Below, piece after piece: positions 1 through 7,789 of a DNA stretch of 17,939 nucleotides. Numbering within the stretch: position 1 is the stretch's first letter; every line of letters begins with the position of its first letter. The position numbers were made by a program, and so were the translations under genes. Source of the DNA: an uncultured Propionivibrio sp. (GTDB taxonomy: Bacteria; Pseudomonadota; Gammaproteobacteria; Burkholderiales; Rhodocyclaceae). The DNA is taken from assembly GCA_938040985.1 (NCBI GenBank), contig CALHZD010000094.1, positions 1-17,939 of the forward strand, written 5' to 3'. The notes beneath the pieces are model-generated. The model did no database searches. It was not told where the DNA came from and worked only from the letters and a program-made list of their open reading frames with translations.

Positions 1-90
1 TTGCCAAAAGACAAGGCGGCGAGCCGCAGACAGTACGAGTAGTACGGCAAGGCGAAGCCAACGTAGTATTTTGGCAAAGGAAGCCGCTAT
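1..90. repeat. Dispersed repeat, copy 1 (with terminal inverted repeat)
   Basis: The stretch opens with TTGCCAAAA (1-9), and the exact reverse complement TTTTGGCAA lies at 69-77, so the segment can fold back on itself. Inside are the words TACGGCAAGG (about 42-51) and, near the end, TATTTTGG followed by AAGCCGCTAT (81-90). All three words recur in the same order at about 304-359. The window edge cuts the left side, so the element may be longer. From memory, similar GC-rich mosaics occur between genes in other betaproteobacteria, but no search was possible. No coding potential is seen. Confidence 0.5.
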
Positions 91-190
91 GGCTCGACTT
101 TGCCATGTGAAAAATAGGCTGTTAACCCCTCAGCCCTTTGGGCAGCTCCCCTTTAAAAAGGCGAGCGAAGCGGTCATTATGTTTTTTGAT

Positions 191-225
191 GCTCTGAAGC
201 CCTTGTGTTTAAAGGGCTTCAGAGC
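191..225 (+). terminator. Strong hairpin, possible terminator of a gene left of the window
   Basis: GCTCTGAAGCCCTT (191-204) and AAGGGCTTCAGAGC (212-225) form a perfect 14-bp stem with a 7-nt loop. The sequence after it on the + strand is T-rich but broken (GATTTATGTTTT), so as an intrinsic terminator it is imperfect. It most plausibly ends a transcript entering from the left. It could also be a stable hairpin of other function. Confidence 0.45.
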
Positions 226-301
226 GATTTATGTTTTCTGACCTGTTTGCGCGGGTGTGCGGGGCGCTTCTGCCGGCGAGCGCGGCAGCAGCAGGTTGAG
301 C

Positions 302-359
302 AATACGGCAAGGCCTGACCAACACCGCAACGCCGTATTTTGGTAAAGAAAGCCGCTAT
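302..359. repeat. Dispersed repeat, copy 2
   Basis: This is a second copy of the element at the left edge. It shares TACGGCAAGG, then TATTTTGG and AAGCCGCTAT, in the same order and direction. Within it AATACGGC (302-309) and GCCGTATT (332-339) form an 8-bp inverted repeat. Copies 1 and 2 are direct repeats flanking about 260 bp that contain the 191-225 hairpin. The rest of 226-464 holds no recognisable gene. Confidence 0.45.
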
Positions 360-444
360 CAGCCATCCGGAGATGGCCGTGGATCAAGGGCTGCATGGCG
401 TACCATCATGAGATGCCCTATTTATAAGGGTCTCCCGGCAGCGC

Positions 445-450
445 TACAAT
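445..450 (+). promoter_or_regulatory. Possible -10 element of glnE
   Basis: TACAAT lies 14 bp upstream of the chosen glnE ATG at 465. With 17-bp spacing the -35 position holds TTATAA, a poor match. If real, transcription would begin around 457, leaving a very short leader and excluding the upstream in-frame ATG at 408 as the start. Confidence 0.3.
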
Positions 451-464
451 CTGTCCATTCCACC

Positions 465-3290
465 ATGACCACGCCCCCGACCTTGCCCGATACCGACACC
501 GCCCCCACGCCAACCATGCCAACCATGCCAACCATGCCAACCATGCCAACCATGCCGTCAGAATGGCAGCCGGCATTGGCGCACAGTTTTTACCTGCGCC
601 AACTGCTCGACGCCCACCCCGACGTGGCGGCCTGGCTGGCCGAACACTGGCGGCAGCCGCTGGATATGCCGGTAATGCGCGCTTATCTTGACGCCCATTT
701 CACGCCTGCCAAACAGGGCGAAGAGGCGCTGCGCGCCGCTCTGCGCGGGCTGCGCCAGCGCGTCATGGCGGCACTGATCGTGCGCGATCTTGGCGGCCTG
801 GCGCCGCTGGCCGAAGTGATGGAGAGCATGACGCAGCTGGCCGAGCTGACGACGAATACCGCGCTCGCTTTTCTGCATCGTCAGCTCGCCGGCCAGTACG
901 GCGAGCCGCTTGACCGGCAAGGCCAGCCGCAGCGCCTGATCGTCGTCGGCATGGGCAAACTGGGCGGCCGCGAACTCAACGTATCGTCCGACGTCGATTT
1001 CATCTTCATTTACCCGGAAGATGGCGAAACGGCGGGGGCGCCGGCGTGCGAAGGGCAGGCACGCCGCGCTGGCCGGAAGATCGAGGCCTACGAATTTTTC
1101 GTCCGCCTCGGCAAGCGTCTGATTGCGATGCTCGACAAAATTACCGGCGATGGCCGCGTTTTCCGCGTCGATATGCGTCTGCGCCCGAACGGCGATGCCG
1201 GCCCGCTGGTCTGCTCATTCGTCTCGCTCGAAAACTATCTGATCACCCAGGGGCGCGAATGGGAGCGTTATGCCTGGATCCGGGCGCGCATCCTGAATAC
1301 GGGCGAAAACCACCAGCCGCACTGGACGGAGATGCTGGAGAAAATCGTCCGCCCGTTCATTTACCGCAAGTATCTGGATTTCGGCGCGATCAACGCCATG
1401 CGCGACCTGCACGCGCAGATTCGCCGCGAGGTGGTGCGCAAGGATCGGGCCGACCACATCAAGCTCGGACCGGGCGGCATCCGTGAAATCGAATTCATCG
1501 CCCAAGTGTTCCAGCTCATCCGCGGCGGACGCGACGGCGCCCTGCAAGTCTGCCCGACGCTCACCGTGCTGGCGCGGCTCATCGAACGCTGCCTGCTGAG
1601 TCCGGAGGGCGGCAACGAACTGCTCGCCGCCTATGCGTTTTTGCGCCGCCTCGAACACCGCCTGCAGTACGTCAACGATGAGCAGACCCACCGGCTGCCG
1701 ACCGGCGATGCGGAGCGCGCGCAGATCGCCCGTTCGATGGGCTTTTCCGGCTGGCCGGCATTTGCCGCTGAGCTGGAAATGCACCGGGCGCGGGTCGCCC
1801 GTCATTTCAGCGGCATCTTTTCCGATTCCGTGGAAGACGCTCATCCGCTGGACGGCCTCTGGCGGGAGCAGATCGACGGGGACGATGCGCTGGAATCGGC
1901 TTCGACGCTGGGCTTCCGGCACCCCAAAGAAATGCTCGAACGCCTGCACGCCTTCCGCAAAAGCGCCAAATACCAGCAGTTGCCGACCTCTGGCCGGGAA
2001 CGGCTGGATGCGCTCGGCCCGCGCCTGATCGAAGTCTCGGCGGCGACCCGCACGCCGGACGCCACCTGGCAACGCGGACTCGACTTTTTTGAAACGATCA
2101 GCCGGCGCGGCGCCTATCTCGCCCTCTTGCAGGAGTACCCGCAAGCCCTGCGCAAGCTGGCGGAAATTATCGGCAGTTCGGCCTGGGCGGCGACTTATCT
2201 GACGCGCCATCCGATTCTGCTCGACGAGATCCTCGATCCGCACCTCTACGAAACCGCCATCGACTGGCCGGCCTTCCGCCAGCGGATGGCGCAGCGGCTG
2301 GCCGAGGCTGACGGGGACGCCGAACGCGAGATGGACATTCTGCGCGAAGAACATCACGCCCAAGTTTTCCGCCTGCTGGCGCAAGATATTGCCGGCCTGC
2401 ACACCGTCGAACAGCTGGCCGACCATTTGACCGAACTGGCCGACATCATCGTACAAACGGCGCTGGACTTATGCTGGGAAAAATTGCGCAGCCGTCACCC
2501 GCAGCAACTGGCCGCGCCGCGCCTGGCCGTCATCGCCTACGGCAAGCTGGGCGGCAAGGAGCTGGGCTACGGTTCCGACCTCGATCTGGTGCTGCTGCAC
2601 GATGACCCGGAACCGGGCGCCGGCGAACTGTACGCTCGCCTCGGCCAGCGCCTTAGCAACTGGCTGTCGGCGCAGACGCCGGCCGGACAGTTATTCGATG
2701 TCGATTACCGCCTGCGCCCGAACGGCGATGCCGGCATGCTCGTCAATCCGATCGAGGCCTTCCGCGATTACCAGCTTGAAAAAGCCTGGACGTTTGAGCA
2801 CCAAGCCCTGACCCGTGCGCGGTTTTGCGCCGGCGACGCGGCGCTGGGCGCGCGTTTTGAAGCCCTGCGCACCGACGTCCTGCGCCGGCCGCGCGATCTG
2901 GCGAAGCTGAAAGATGACGTACTCGCCATGCGCCGGCGCATCCATGACGCGCACGCCTCGCACAGCGAGGCCTTTTTCGATTTCAAGCGCGACGCCGGCG
3001 GCCTCGTCGATGTTGAATTCACCGTCCAGTATCTCGTGCTCGGCCACGCGCATCGGTACGAGCCACTCTGCGGCAATCTCGGCAACATCGCGCTGCTCGG
3101 CATCGCCGCCGAACTCGGCCTGATTCCGGAAAACTTAAGCGCCCCGGCGCGCGCCGCTTATCGCGAGTACCGCCGCATCCAGCACCATCTTCGGCTCGAC
3201 GGCATCACCAGCAATCGGGTTGAGCGCGAGGCGCACATCCATCAAATCGAGGCGATACGGGCATTGTGGTCTGCTGTTTTCGACGCCTGA
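465..3290 (+). CDS. glnE: Bifunctional glutamine synthetase adenylyltransferase / adenylyl-removing enzyme
   Basis: GlnE attaches AMP to, and removes it from, a tyrosine of glutamine synthetase in response to PII and glutamine, setting nitrogen assimilation. Both nucleotidyltransferase halves are present. The N-terminal adenylyl-removing domain has GMGKLGGRELN with the metal pair D176 and D178 (SSDVDF). The C-terminal adenylylating domain has AYGKLGGKELG with D705 and D707 (GSDLDL). Each is followed by a repeated DxRLRPNGDAG motif, and the helical GlnE domains (GGIREIEF, GGLVDVEF) are intact. The length, about 941 residues, is close to the 946 of the E. coli enzyme. The reading frame is open from an ATG at 408, but the first 19 residues look unlike the family and span a possible -10 box, so the ATG at 465 is preferred. 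That start has no clear Shine-Dalgarno site. A Pro-Thr-Met repeat of five units lies near the N-terminus. The gene is monocistronic here and convergent with mscL. Confidence 0.96.
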   Translation: MTTPPTLPDTDTAPTPTMPTMPTMPTMPTMPSEWQPALAHSFYLRQLLDAHPDVAAWLAEHWRQPLDMPVMRAYLDAHFTPAKQGEEALRAALRGLRQRVMAALIVRDLGGLAPLAEVMESMTQLAELTTNTALAFLHRQLAGQYGEPLDRQGQPQRLIVVGMGKLGGRELNVSSDVDFIFIYPEDGETAGAPACEGQARRAGRKIEAYEFFVRLGKRLIAMLDKITGDGRVFRVDMRLRPNGDAGPLVCSFVSLENYLITQGREWERYAWIRARILNTGENHQPHWTEMLEKIVRPFIYRKYLDFGAINAMRDLHAQIRREVVRKDRADHIKLGPGGIREIEFIAQVFQLIRGGRDGALQVCPTLTVLARLIERCLLSPEGGNELLAAYAFLRRLEHRLQYVNDEQTHRLPTGDAERAQIARSMGFSGWPAFAAELEMHRARVARHFSGIFSDSVEDAHPLDGLWREQIDGDDALESASTLGFRHPKEMLERLHAFRKSAKYQQLPTSGRERLDALGPRLIEVSAATRTPDATWQRGLDFFETISRRGAYLALLQEYPQALRKLAEIIGSSAWAATYLTRHPILLDEILDPHLYETAIDWPAFRQRMAQRLAEADGDAEREMDILREEHHAQVFRLLAQDIAGLHTVEQLADHLTELADIIVQTALDLCWEKLRSRHPQQLAAPRLAVIAYGKLGGKELGYGSDLDLVLLHDDPEPGAGELYARLGQRLSNWLSAQTPAGQLFDVDYRLRPNGDAGMLVNPIEAFRDYQLEKAWTFEHQALTRARFCAGDAALGARFEALRTDVLRRPRDLAKLKDDVLAMRRRIHDAHASHSEAFFDFKRDAGGLVDVEFTVQYLVLGHAHRYEPLCGNLGNIALLGIAAELGLIPENLSAPARAAYREYRRIQHHLRLDGITSNRVEREAHIHQIEAIRALWSAVFDA
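510..554 (+). repeat. Five exact 9-bp tandem repeats inside glnE
   Basis: CCAACCATG is repeated five times without change, encoding Pro-Thr-Met five times in the non-conserved N-terminal tail of GlnE. The unit is a multiple of three, so gain or loss of units keeps the frame. Each unit also carries an ATG in frame with glnE. Confidence 0.9.
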
Positions 3291-3313
3291 GCCGGGCTGC
3301 AAAATCAATGCGT

Positions 3314-3341
3314 AAAAAAACGGCGCGCCCGAAAGCGCGCC
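3314..3341 (-). terminator. Intrinsic terminator of mscL (shared with the end of glnE)
   Basis: GGCGCGC (3322-3328) and GCGCGCC (3335-3341) form a 7-bp GC-only stem with a 6-nt loop. On the minus strand it is followed by seven T, the classic form for a terminator of mscL. On the plus strand only a short T run follows (TGTTT), so it would stop glnE transcription less well. Confidence 0.75.
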
Positions 3342-3392
3342 TGTTTAAGCGTTAACCGGCCTAACGACCCAGCCGCCGCGGCCGGCCGTCAT

Positions 3393-3812
3393 TTATTTTT
3401 TCAGGCTGTCGCGGATTTCGCGCAGCAGCACGATGTCTTCCGGCGTTTCCGGTTCGGGCGCAGGCGCTTCCGGCTTGCGCAGTCTGTTCATCTGCTTGAC
3501 CATCATGAAGATGATGAAAGCCAGAATGATGAAGTTGACCAGAATCGTAATGAAGTTGCCGTAAGCGAAGACCGGCACGCCGGCCTTTTTGAGCGCATCG
3601 AGCGTCATCGCCGTGCCGGCGGGCACATCACCGAGCACGACGAACAGGTTGGAGAAGTCGAATTTCCCGCCCATGAGCATCGAAACGATCGGCATGACCA
3701 GATCGTTCACTACAGAATCGACGATCTTGCCGAACGCGCCGCCGATGATGACGCCCACGGCCAGATCCATGACATTGCCCCGCATGGCAAATTCTTTGAA
3801 TTCTTGAAACAT
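3393..3812 (-). CDS. mscL: Large-conductance mechanosensitive channel MscL
   Basis: MscL forms a pentameric pore in the inner membrane that opens under high tension and releases solutes during hypo-osmotic shock. The 139-residue protein has the expected plan. A short amphipathic N-terminus (FQEFKEFAMRGNVMDLAVG) precedes TM1, which contains VIIGGAFGKIVDS with the constriction residues. A periplasmic loop (about 45-75) follows, then TM2 beginning near FAYGNFITILVNF and ending in FIIFMMVKQMNRL, and a charged C-terminal helix (PEDIVLLREIRDSL). Its length matches E. coli MscL (136). AGGAAG sits 8 nt upstream of the ATG. The gene converges on glnE and diverges from mtnA across a long intergenic region. 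Confidence 0.97.
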   Translation of the reverse strand: MFQEFKEFAMRGNVMDLAVGVIIGGAFGKIVDSVVNDLVMPIVSMLMGGKFDFSNLFVVLGDVPAGTAMTLDALKKAGVPVFAYGNFITILVNFIILAFIIFMMVKQMNRLRKPEAPAPEPETPEDIVLLREIRDSLKK

Positions 3813-3937
3813 GTCGTTAGCTTCCTGAAAAATTAGGGTAATTTCATTTTACATGGCAAATTACGTCCGATGTTTGACGAAACGTTGCCGACTTTAGGCC
3901 AGCATTGATCTTCTTGTCGGCAGTGCAATTGGATAGA

Positions 3938-3959
3938 ATTTCACGAACATTTCACGAAC
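3938..3959. repeat. Exact 11-bp tandem duplication
   Basis: ATTTCACGAAC occurs twice back to back, one helical turn apart. TAGAAT (3934-3939) overlaps its left end and could be a -10 box, but no good -35 was found. The arrangement could be a pair of protein-binding sites in the mscL/mtnA control region. Confidence 0.6.
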
Positions 3960-4010
3960 TATTCCAGGCGGGTGCGCCGGGTAGTGCGCCGCGCCGCCGG
4001 AATCACCGGC

Positions 4011-4110
4011 ATTGGCTGGAATTGGTCGTAATTGGCCCTGATTGGTCGTGATTCGCCGTGACTGGTTCTGACTTGGCCTGATTGGCCGGAATTTTCTGCC
4101 ATTGCCTGCC
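4011..4110. repeat. Degenerate 10-bp repeats in helical phase upstream of mtnA
   Basis: Units start every 10 bp from 4011: ATTGGCTGGA, ATTGGTCGTA, ATTGGCCCTG, ATTGGTCGTG, ATTCGCCGTG, ACTGGTTCTG, ACTTGGCCTG, ATTGGCCGGA. They fade into ATTTTCTGCC and ATTGCCTGCC. The conserved core is ATTGG followed by a pyrimidine-C-rich half (CCAAT on the other strand). The spacing is constant over about ten units although the sequence drifts, which suggests selection for phase or a decayed tandem array. Confidence 0.7.
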
Positions 4111-4465
4111 CTTGAGACGAAAACATGCCTGCGAGAAGAGCGGTCATCGCGCACGGACTCTACTGGATTGCATTCATGCTGCCCGGACGGGCGGGGCGCA
4201 AGGCTCTGACCGCGCCACACGGCAACATGCACGCCAATGAAGCCTTGCACGGCGGCCAGCGCCGGCAATCGAATGCGTAGGTGGAGGTGGGAGTGAATGG
4301 AGTGGAGGGAGTGAAGGCAGATGCGAATATGCATGCGCCGCCCATGCCCGGCCGGCGCATCGTCGATCACGGCGCCCAGGCGTCCAAGGAAATCCAATAA
4401 ACTTAAAGCGCGCCAGCCATAGCGCAGGCCGGCAGGCCGCGCGGACAGTTGATACGGAAGGACAG

Positions 4466-4471
4466 AAAGGA
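4466..4471 (+). promoter_or_regulatory. Shine-Dalgarno site that sets the mtnA start
   Basis: AAAGGA lies 7 nt before the TTG at 4479. The other in-frame candidate, TTG at 4449, has no comparable site, so translation of mtnA probably begins at 4479 on a TTG codon. Confidence 0.6.
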
Positions 4472-4478
4472 CAGTGCA

Positions 4479-5743
<1,265 letters not shown>

Positions 5744-5747
<4 letters not shown>

Positions 5748-6415
5748 AGACGACCGACCGCGCCCGCCACCGCCTGATCGCCGCCGCGCACGGCATGCTC
5801 GCCGCCGGCCTGAACAAAGGCACCGCCGGCAACCTCAGCCTGCGCCTCACCCAGAACGATGAAAACGGCGAAAGCGGCTTCCTGATCACGCCCTCCGGCA
5901 TGGACTACACCACGCTGGAAGCCGAAGACATCGTATTCATGCGCTTTGACGGCACGGCCTGCGGCCGCCGTCAGCCGTCCTCCGAATGGCGCTTTCACCG
6001 CGACCTCTACCTGGCCCACCCGCAGGCCGGCGCCGTGCTGCACGCGCATTCTCCCTTTGCCGTCAGCCTCGCCTGCCTGCGTTGGGACATCCCCCCTTTC
6101 CACTACATGATCGCCCGCTTTGGCGGCGACAACATCCGCTGCGCCCGCTACGCCACCTTCGGCACCCAGGCGCTGTCGGACGCGGCGCTGGAAGCGCTGA
6201 ACGGCCGCACGGCCTGCCTGCTCGCCAATCACGGCTTTCTGCTCTACGCCGAGACGGCGGAACGCGCGCTGGCGCTGGGCATTGAATTTGAGGCGCTGTG
6301 CGAACAGTACTGGTGCGCCTGCCAGCTCGGCGCCCCCGTTCTGCTCGACGCCGACGAAATGGCGGTGATCCTGGAAAAATTCGCGCACTACGGGCAGCCG
6401 CAAAACGCGAAATAA
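5744..6415 (+). CDS. Class II aldolase, probable 5-methylthioribulose-1-phosphate aldolase (DHAP shunt)
   Basis: This 223-residue protein belongs to the class II aldolase/adducin family. It shows GTAGNLSLR near residue 26, FLITPSGMDY, a catalytic Glu81 in SSEW, zinc ligands H100 and H102 (HAHS), and H163 (ANHG). Coupling to mtnA implies the substrate is 5-methylthioribulose-1-phosphate. Two family members use it: MtnB dehydratase of the classical methionine salvage pathway, and the aldolase of the DHAP shunt, which yields DHAP and methylthioacetaldehyde. The GTAGN glycine motif and TPSGMDYTTLEAEDIV resemble fuculose-phosphate-type aldolases more than MtnB, which as I recall has a WFPATSGN-like motif. 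No mtnC, mtnD or mtnK is nearby. The DHAP-shunt role is therefore favoured but inferred. MtnB or a sugar-phosphate aldolase are the alternatives. Confidence 0.85.
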
Positions 6416-6429
6416 ATACGCAGACAAAG

Positions 6430-6657
6430 ATGCTCGATTCCCTGCTTAATCTCCTGCTCGACTTCCTGCTCAACCTGCTGGACATCGTACTGTTCCTCCG
6501 GCGCCCGCTTCGCCTGCTCCTCTGCCTCCTCGTCTCCGGACTCCTGGCGATCTCACTCGCCTACAACTTCGCAGCCTTTACAGTCGGGCACGGCATCGCG
6601 CTGGTCATCGCCGGATGCGCGCTCGGCCTCTACCTGGAATCCCGCGCCAGAAGCTAA
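6430..6657 (+). CDS. Small hypothetical membrane protein (75 aa)
   Basis: I do not recognise this protein. It starts 14 nt after the aldolase stop. It begins with an amphipathic Leu-rich stretch (SLLNLLLDFLLNLLDIVLFL), followed by two likely membrane helices (around residues 28-48 and 55-70), and ends ESRARS. The ribosome site is weak (ACAAAG). The frame is open further upstream, overlapping the aldolase, but those residues are Arg-rich and look like a shadow. After the TAA stop the same frame stays open for 26 more codons and reads as another hydrophobic segment (EWVALAVTLAVLLTVG), so the gene may once have been longer. Coding status is plausible but not certain. Confidence 0.5.
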   Translation: MLDSLLNLLLDFLLNLLDIVLFLRRPLRLLLCLLVSGLLAISLAYNFAAFTVGHGIALVIAGCALGLYLESRARS

Positions 6658-6729
6658 AAAACCGGGCGGCCGCTCACCCGCGCGGAATGGGTAGCGCTGG
6701 CCGTAACGCTGGCGGTACTACTTACCGTC

Positions 6730-6921
6730 GGCCGCTAGCCCGCGTGGAATGGGCGTTTCCGGCCACCCTGCCCGGAAGCCCTTATGGAATAAGCCTTTCA
6801 GCGATGGGTATCCGCAAACCCTTATAGGACTTGGGCTTCAGAGGTGGGCATCCGGAAACCCTTATAGGACGCGGGCTCCAGAGGCGCCTATCCATGAACC
6901 CATCCCCCACAGCGGTAGGCG
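6730..6921 (+). repeat. 40-bp tandem repeat array, copy A
   Basis: A lead-in (6730-6761) with CCCGCGTGGAATGGGCG is followed by four units of exactly 40 bp at 6762, 6802, 6842 and 6882. The typical core is CCGGAAACCCTTATAGGAC, then GCGGGCTTCAG. GAAACCC and GGGCTTC within a unit can pair around the TTATAGGACGC loop, giving a hairpin per unit. The last unit diverges after CTATCCATGAACCCATC. The whole is repeated nearly colinearly at 7586-7777. The 22-nt lead-in word CCGCT..CCCGCG.GGAATGGG also occurs once more at about 6668-6691. Open frames across the array are unlikely to be genes. Confidence 0.85.
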
Positions 6922-6963
6922 GCGTAGCGCGCGTCATTGCTGCGCAATACCCCGGTGAAATGG

Positions 6964-7010
6964 AAATGGCAAATGGCTAAAATACTGAAAAAATTCGCGC
7001 ATTACGCGCC
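6964..7010 (+). pseudogene. Possible decayed copy of the aldolase 3' end
   Basis: Read from 6970 this stretch gives QMAKILKKFAHYAPP. The aldolase ends EMAVILEKFAHYGQP. At the DNA level CTG.AAAAATTCGCGCA.TACG is shared with about 6371-6392, with two differences in 22 nt. It looks like a remnant of a duplicated aldolase C-terminus lying between repeat array A and the 7040 gene. The match is short, so chance cannot be excluded without alignment statistics. Confidence 0.4.
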
Positions 7011-7039
7011 ACCATCCATCCGGGTTCACAACACATAGC

Positions 7040-7498
7040 ATGCGTCATCGTCTGGGGATTCTTCTGGTTCTGTTGTATTACGCCCATTGCGTCATGGCCA
7101 TGTTTTATGCGGCAACGATCATCGACCCCAAAGGGCAGGCCGTCTGGCTTTCTGCGCCGCTTTGGTTAACGCCGCCCTCCTTGCTGCAATTCATGCCCTT
7201 GATCAGTGGAGAGCAATCCCATGAGCGATGGGTCTTACAAACATTGATTTATTTTCCGGCAGGCTTTGCCTTTACTTCCATCAGCCTGTACGGGGTCGGC
7301 GCCGTACTCCAGCGCATCTGGCAACTTGGCCTTTATTTTGCCGTTGCGGTCGGCGCATCGCTGGGGTTTTTCCTGGGATGGCTGTGGCTTGCCATCACGC
7401 ATGAACAAAATCTCCTGTGGTTTTCCGCACCATTGATCAGCGGTCTGATCAGCGCCCTGATATTCAGGCATGATGCCCAACGCCCCCGGGCGGATTGA
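7040..7498 (+). CDS. Hypothetical integral membrane protein (152 aa)
   Basis: I do not recognise a family. The protein has about four membrane segments: residues 5-27 (LGILLVLLYYAHCVMAMFYA), about 66-90 (WVLQTLIYFPAGFAF onward), about 95-120 (GLYFAVAVGASLGFFLGWLWL) and about 126-145. The tail is short and charged. No catalytic motif is evident. Base composition is visibly lower in GC than in neighbouring genes, and no good Shine-Dalgarno precedes the ATG. The gene lies alone between two direct copies of the 40-bp repeat array, which suggests it arrived or is maintained as a unit with them. Its continuous frame and hydrophobic pattern support real coding. Confidence 0.65.
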   Translation: MRHRLGILLVLLYYAHCVMAMFYAATIIDPKGQAVWLSAPLWLTPPSLLQFMPLISGEQSHERWVLQTLIYFPAGFAFTSISLYGVGAVLQRIWQLGLYFAVAVGASLGFFLGWLWLAITHEQNLLWFSAPLISGLISALIFRHDAQRPRAD

Positions 7499-7585
7499 AC
7501 GGTGCGGTCAATGCGCGGGATTCCGAGTCGCCTCTTTTTGATGAGCACGATGCCGGCAGGGTGCTGCTCGCCAATAAAACAGAGT

Positions 7586-7777
7586 GGCCGCCAGCCCGCG
7601 TGGAATGGGCGTTTCCGGCCACCCTGCCCGGAAGCCCTTGTGGAATAAGCCTTCCAGCGATGGGTACCCGGAAACCCTTATAGGACGTGGGCTTCAGGGG
7701 TGATCGGCCAGAAATCCTTATAAGACGCCGGCTTCAGGGGTGCCTATCCATGAACCCATCCCCGCAGCAGCAGGCGG
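7586..7777 (+). repeat. 40-bp tandem repeat array, copy B
   Basis: This is a near-identical, same-direction copy of array A. The lead-in is at 7586-7617 and 40-bp units start at 7618, 7658, 7698 and 7738. The first 90 bp differ from A at only a few positions; the third unit is more diverged (GGCCAGAAATCCTTATAAGAC). It ends about a dozen bases before the tctA stop codon, so it lies in the 3' end of the tctBA transcript region. The 87 bp between the 7498 gene end and the array hold nothing recognisable. Confidence 0.85.
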
Positions 7778-7789
7778 GCGCAGTGCGCT

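Larger units (their letters stand above)
3813..4478. other. Long divergent intergenic region between mscL and mtnA
   Basis: No believable gene lies here; the open frames on the minus strand have biased composition and no recognisable domain. The region holds an inverted repeat TGCCGAC (3886-3892) / GTCGGCA (3916-3922), an exact 11-bp tandem pair (3938-3959), a run of degenerate 10-bp repeats (4011-4110) and a purine-rich stretch of GTGGAGG/GAGTG words (about 4278-4320). It must contain the promoters of both neighbours. I could not place either promoter confidently. Confidence 0.6.

Noticed and set aside
408..464. Upstream ATG at 408 as the glnE start
   Set aside because: The added residues do not resemble GlnE and the possible -10 box lies inside this stretch.
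1215..2456. A 413-codon minus-strand frame opposite glnE
   Set aside because: Antisense to conserved GlnE motifs, with composition of a shadow frame and no recognisable fold.
6749..6958. Short open frames across the repeat arrays, giving similar peptides in both copies (EWAFPATLPGSP)
   Set aside because: The peptide similarity follows from the DNA repeat; the frames break at different places and lack ribosome sites.
6730..7777. CRISPR array
   Set aside because: The 40-bp units abut with no unique spacers, drift in sequence, and no cas gene is present.
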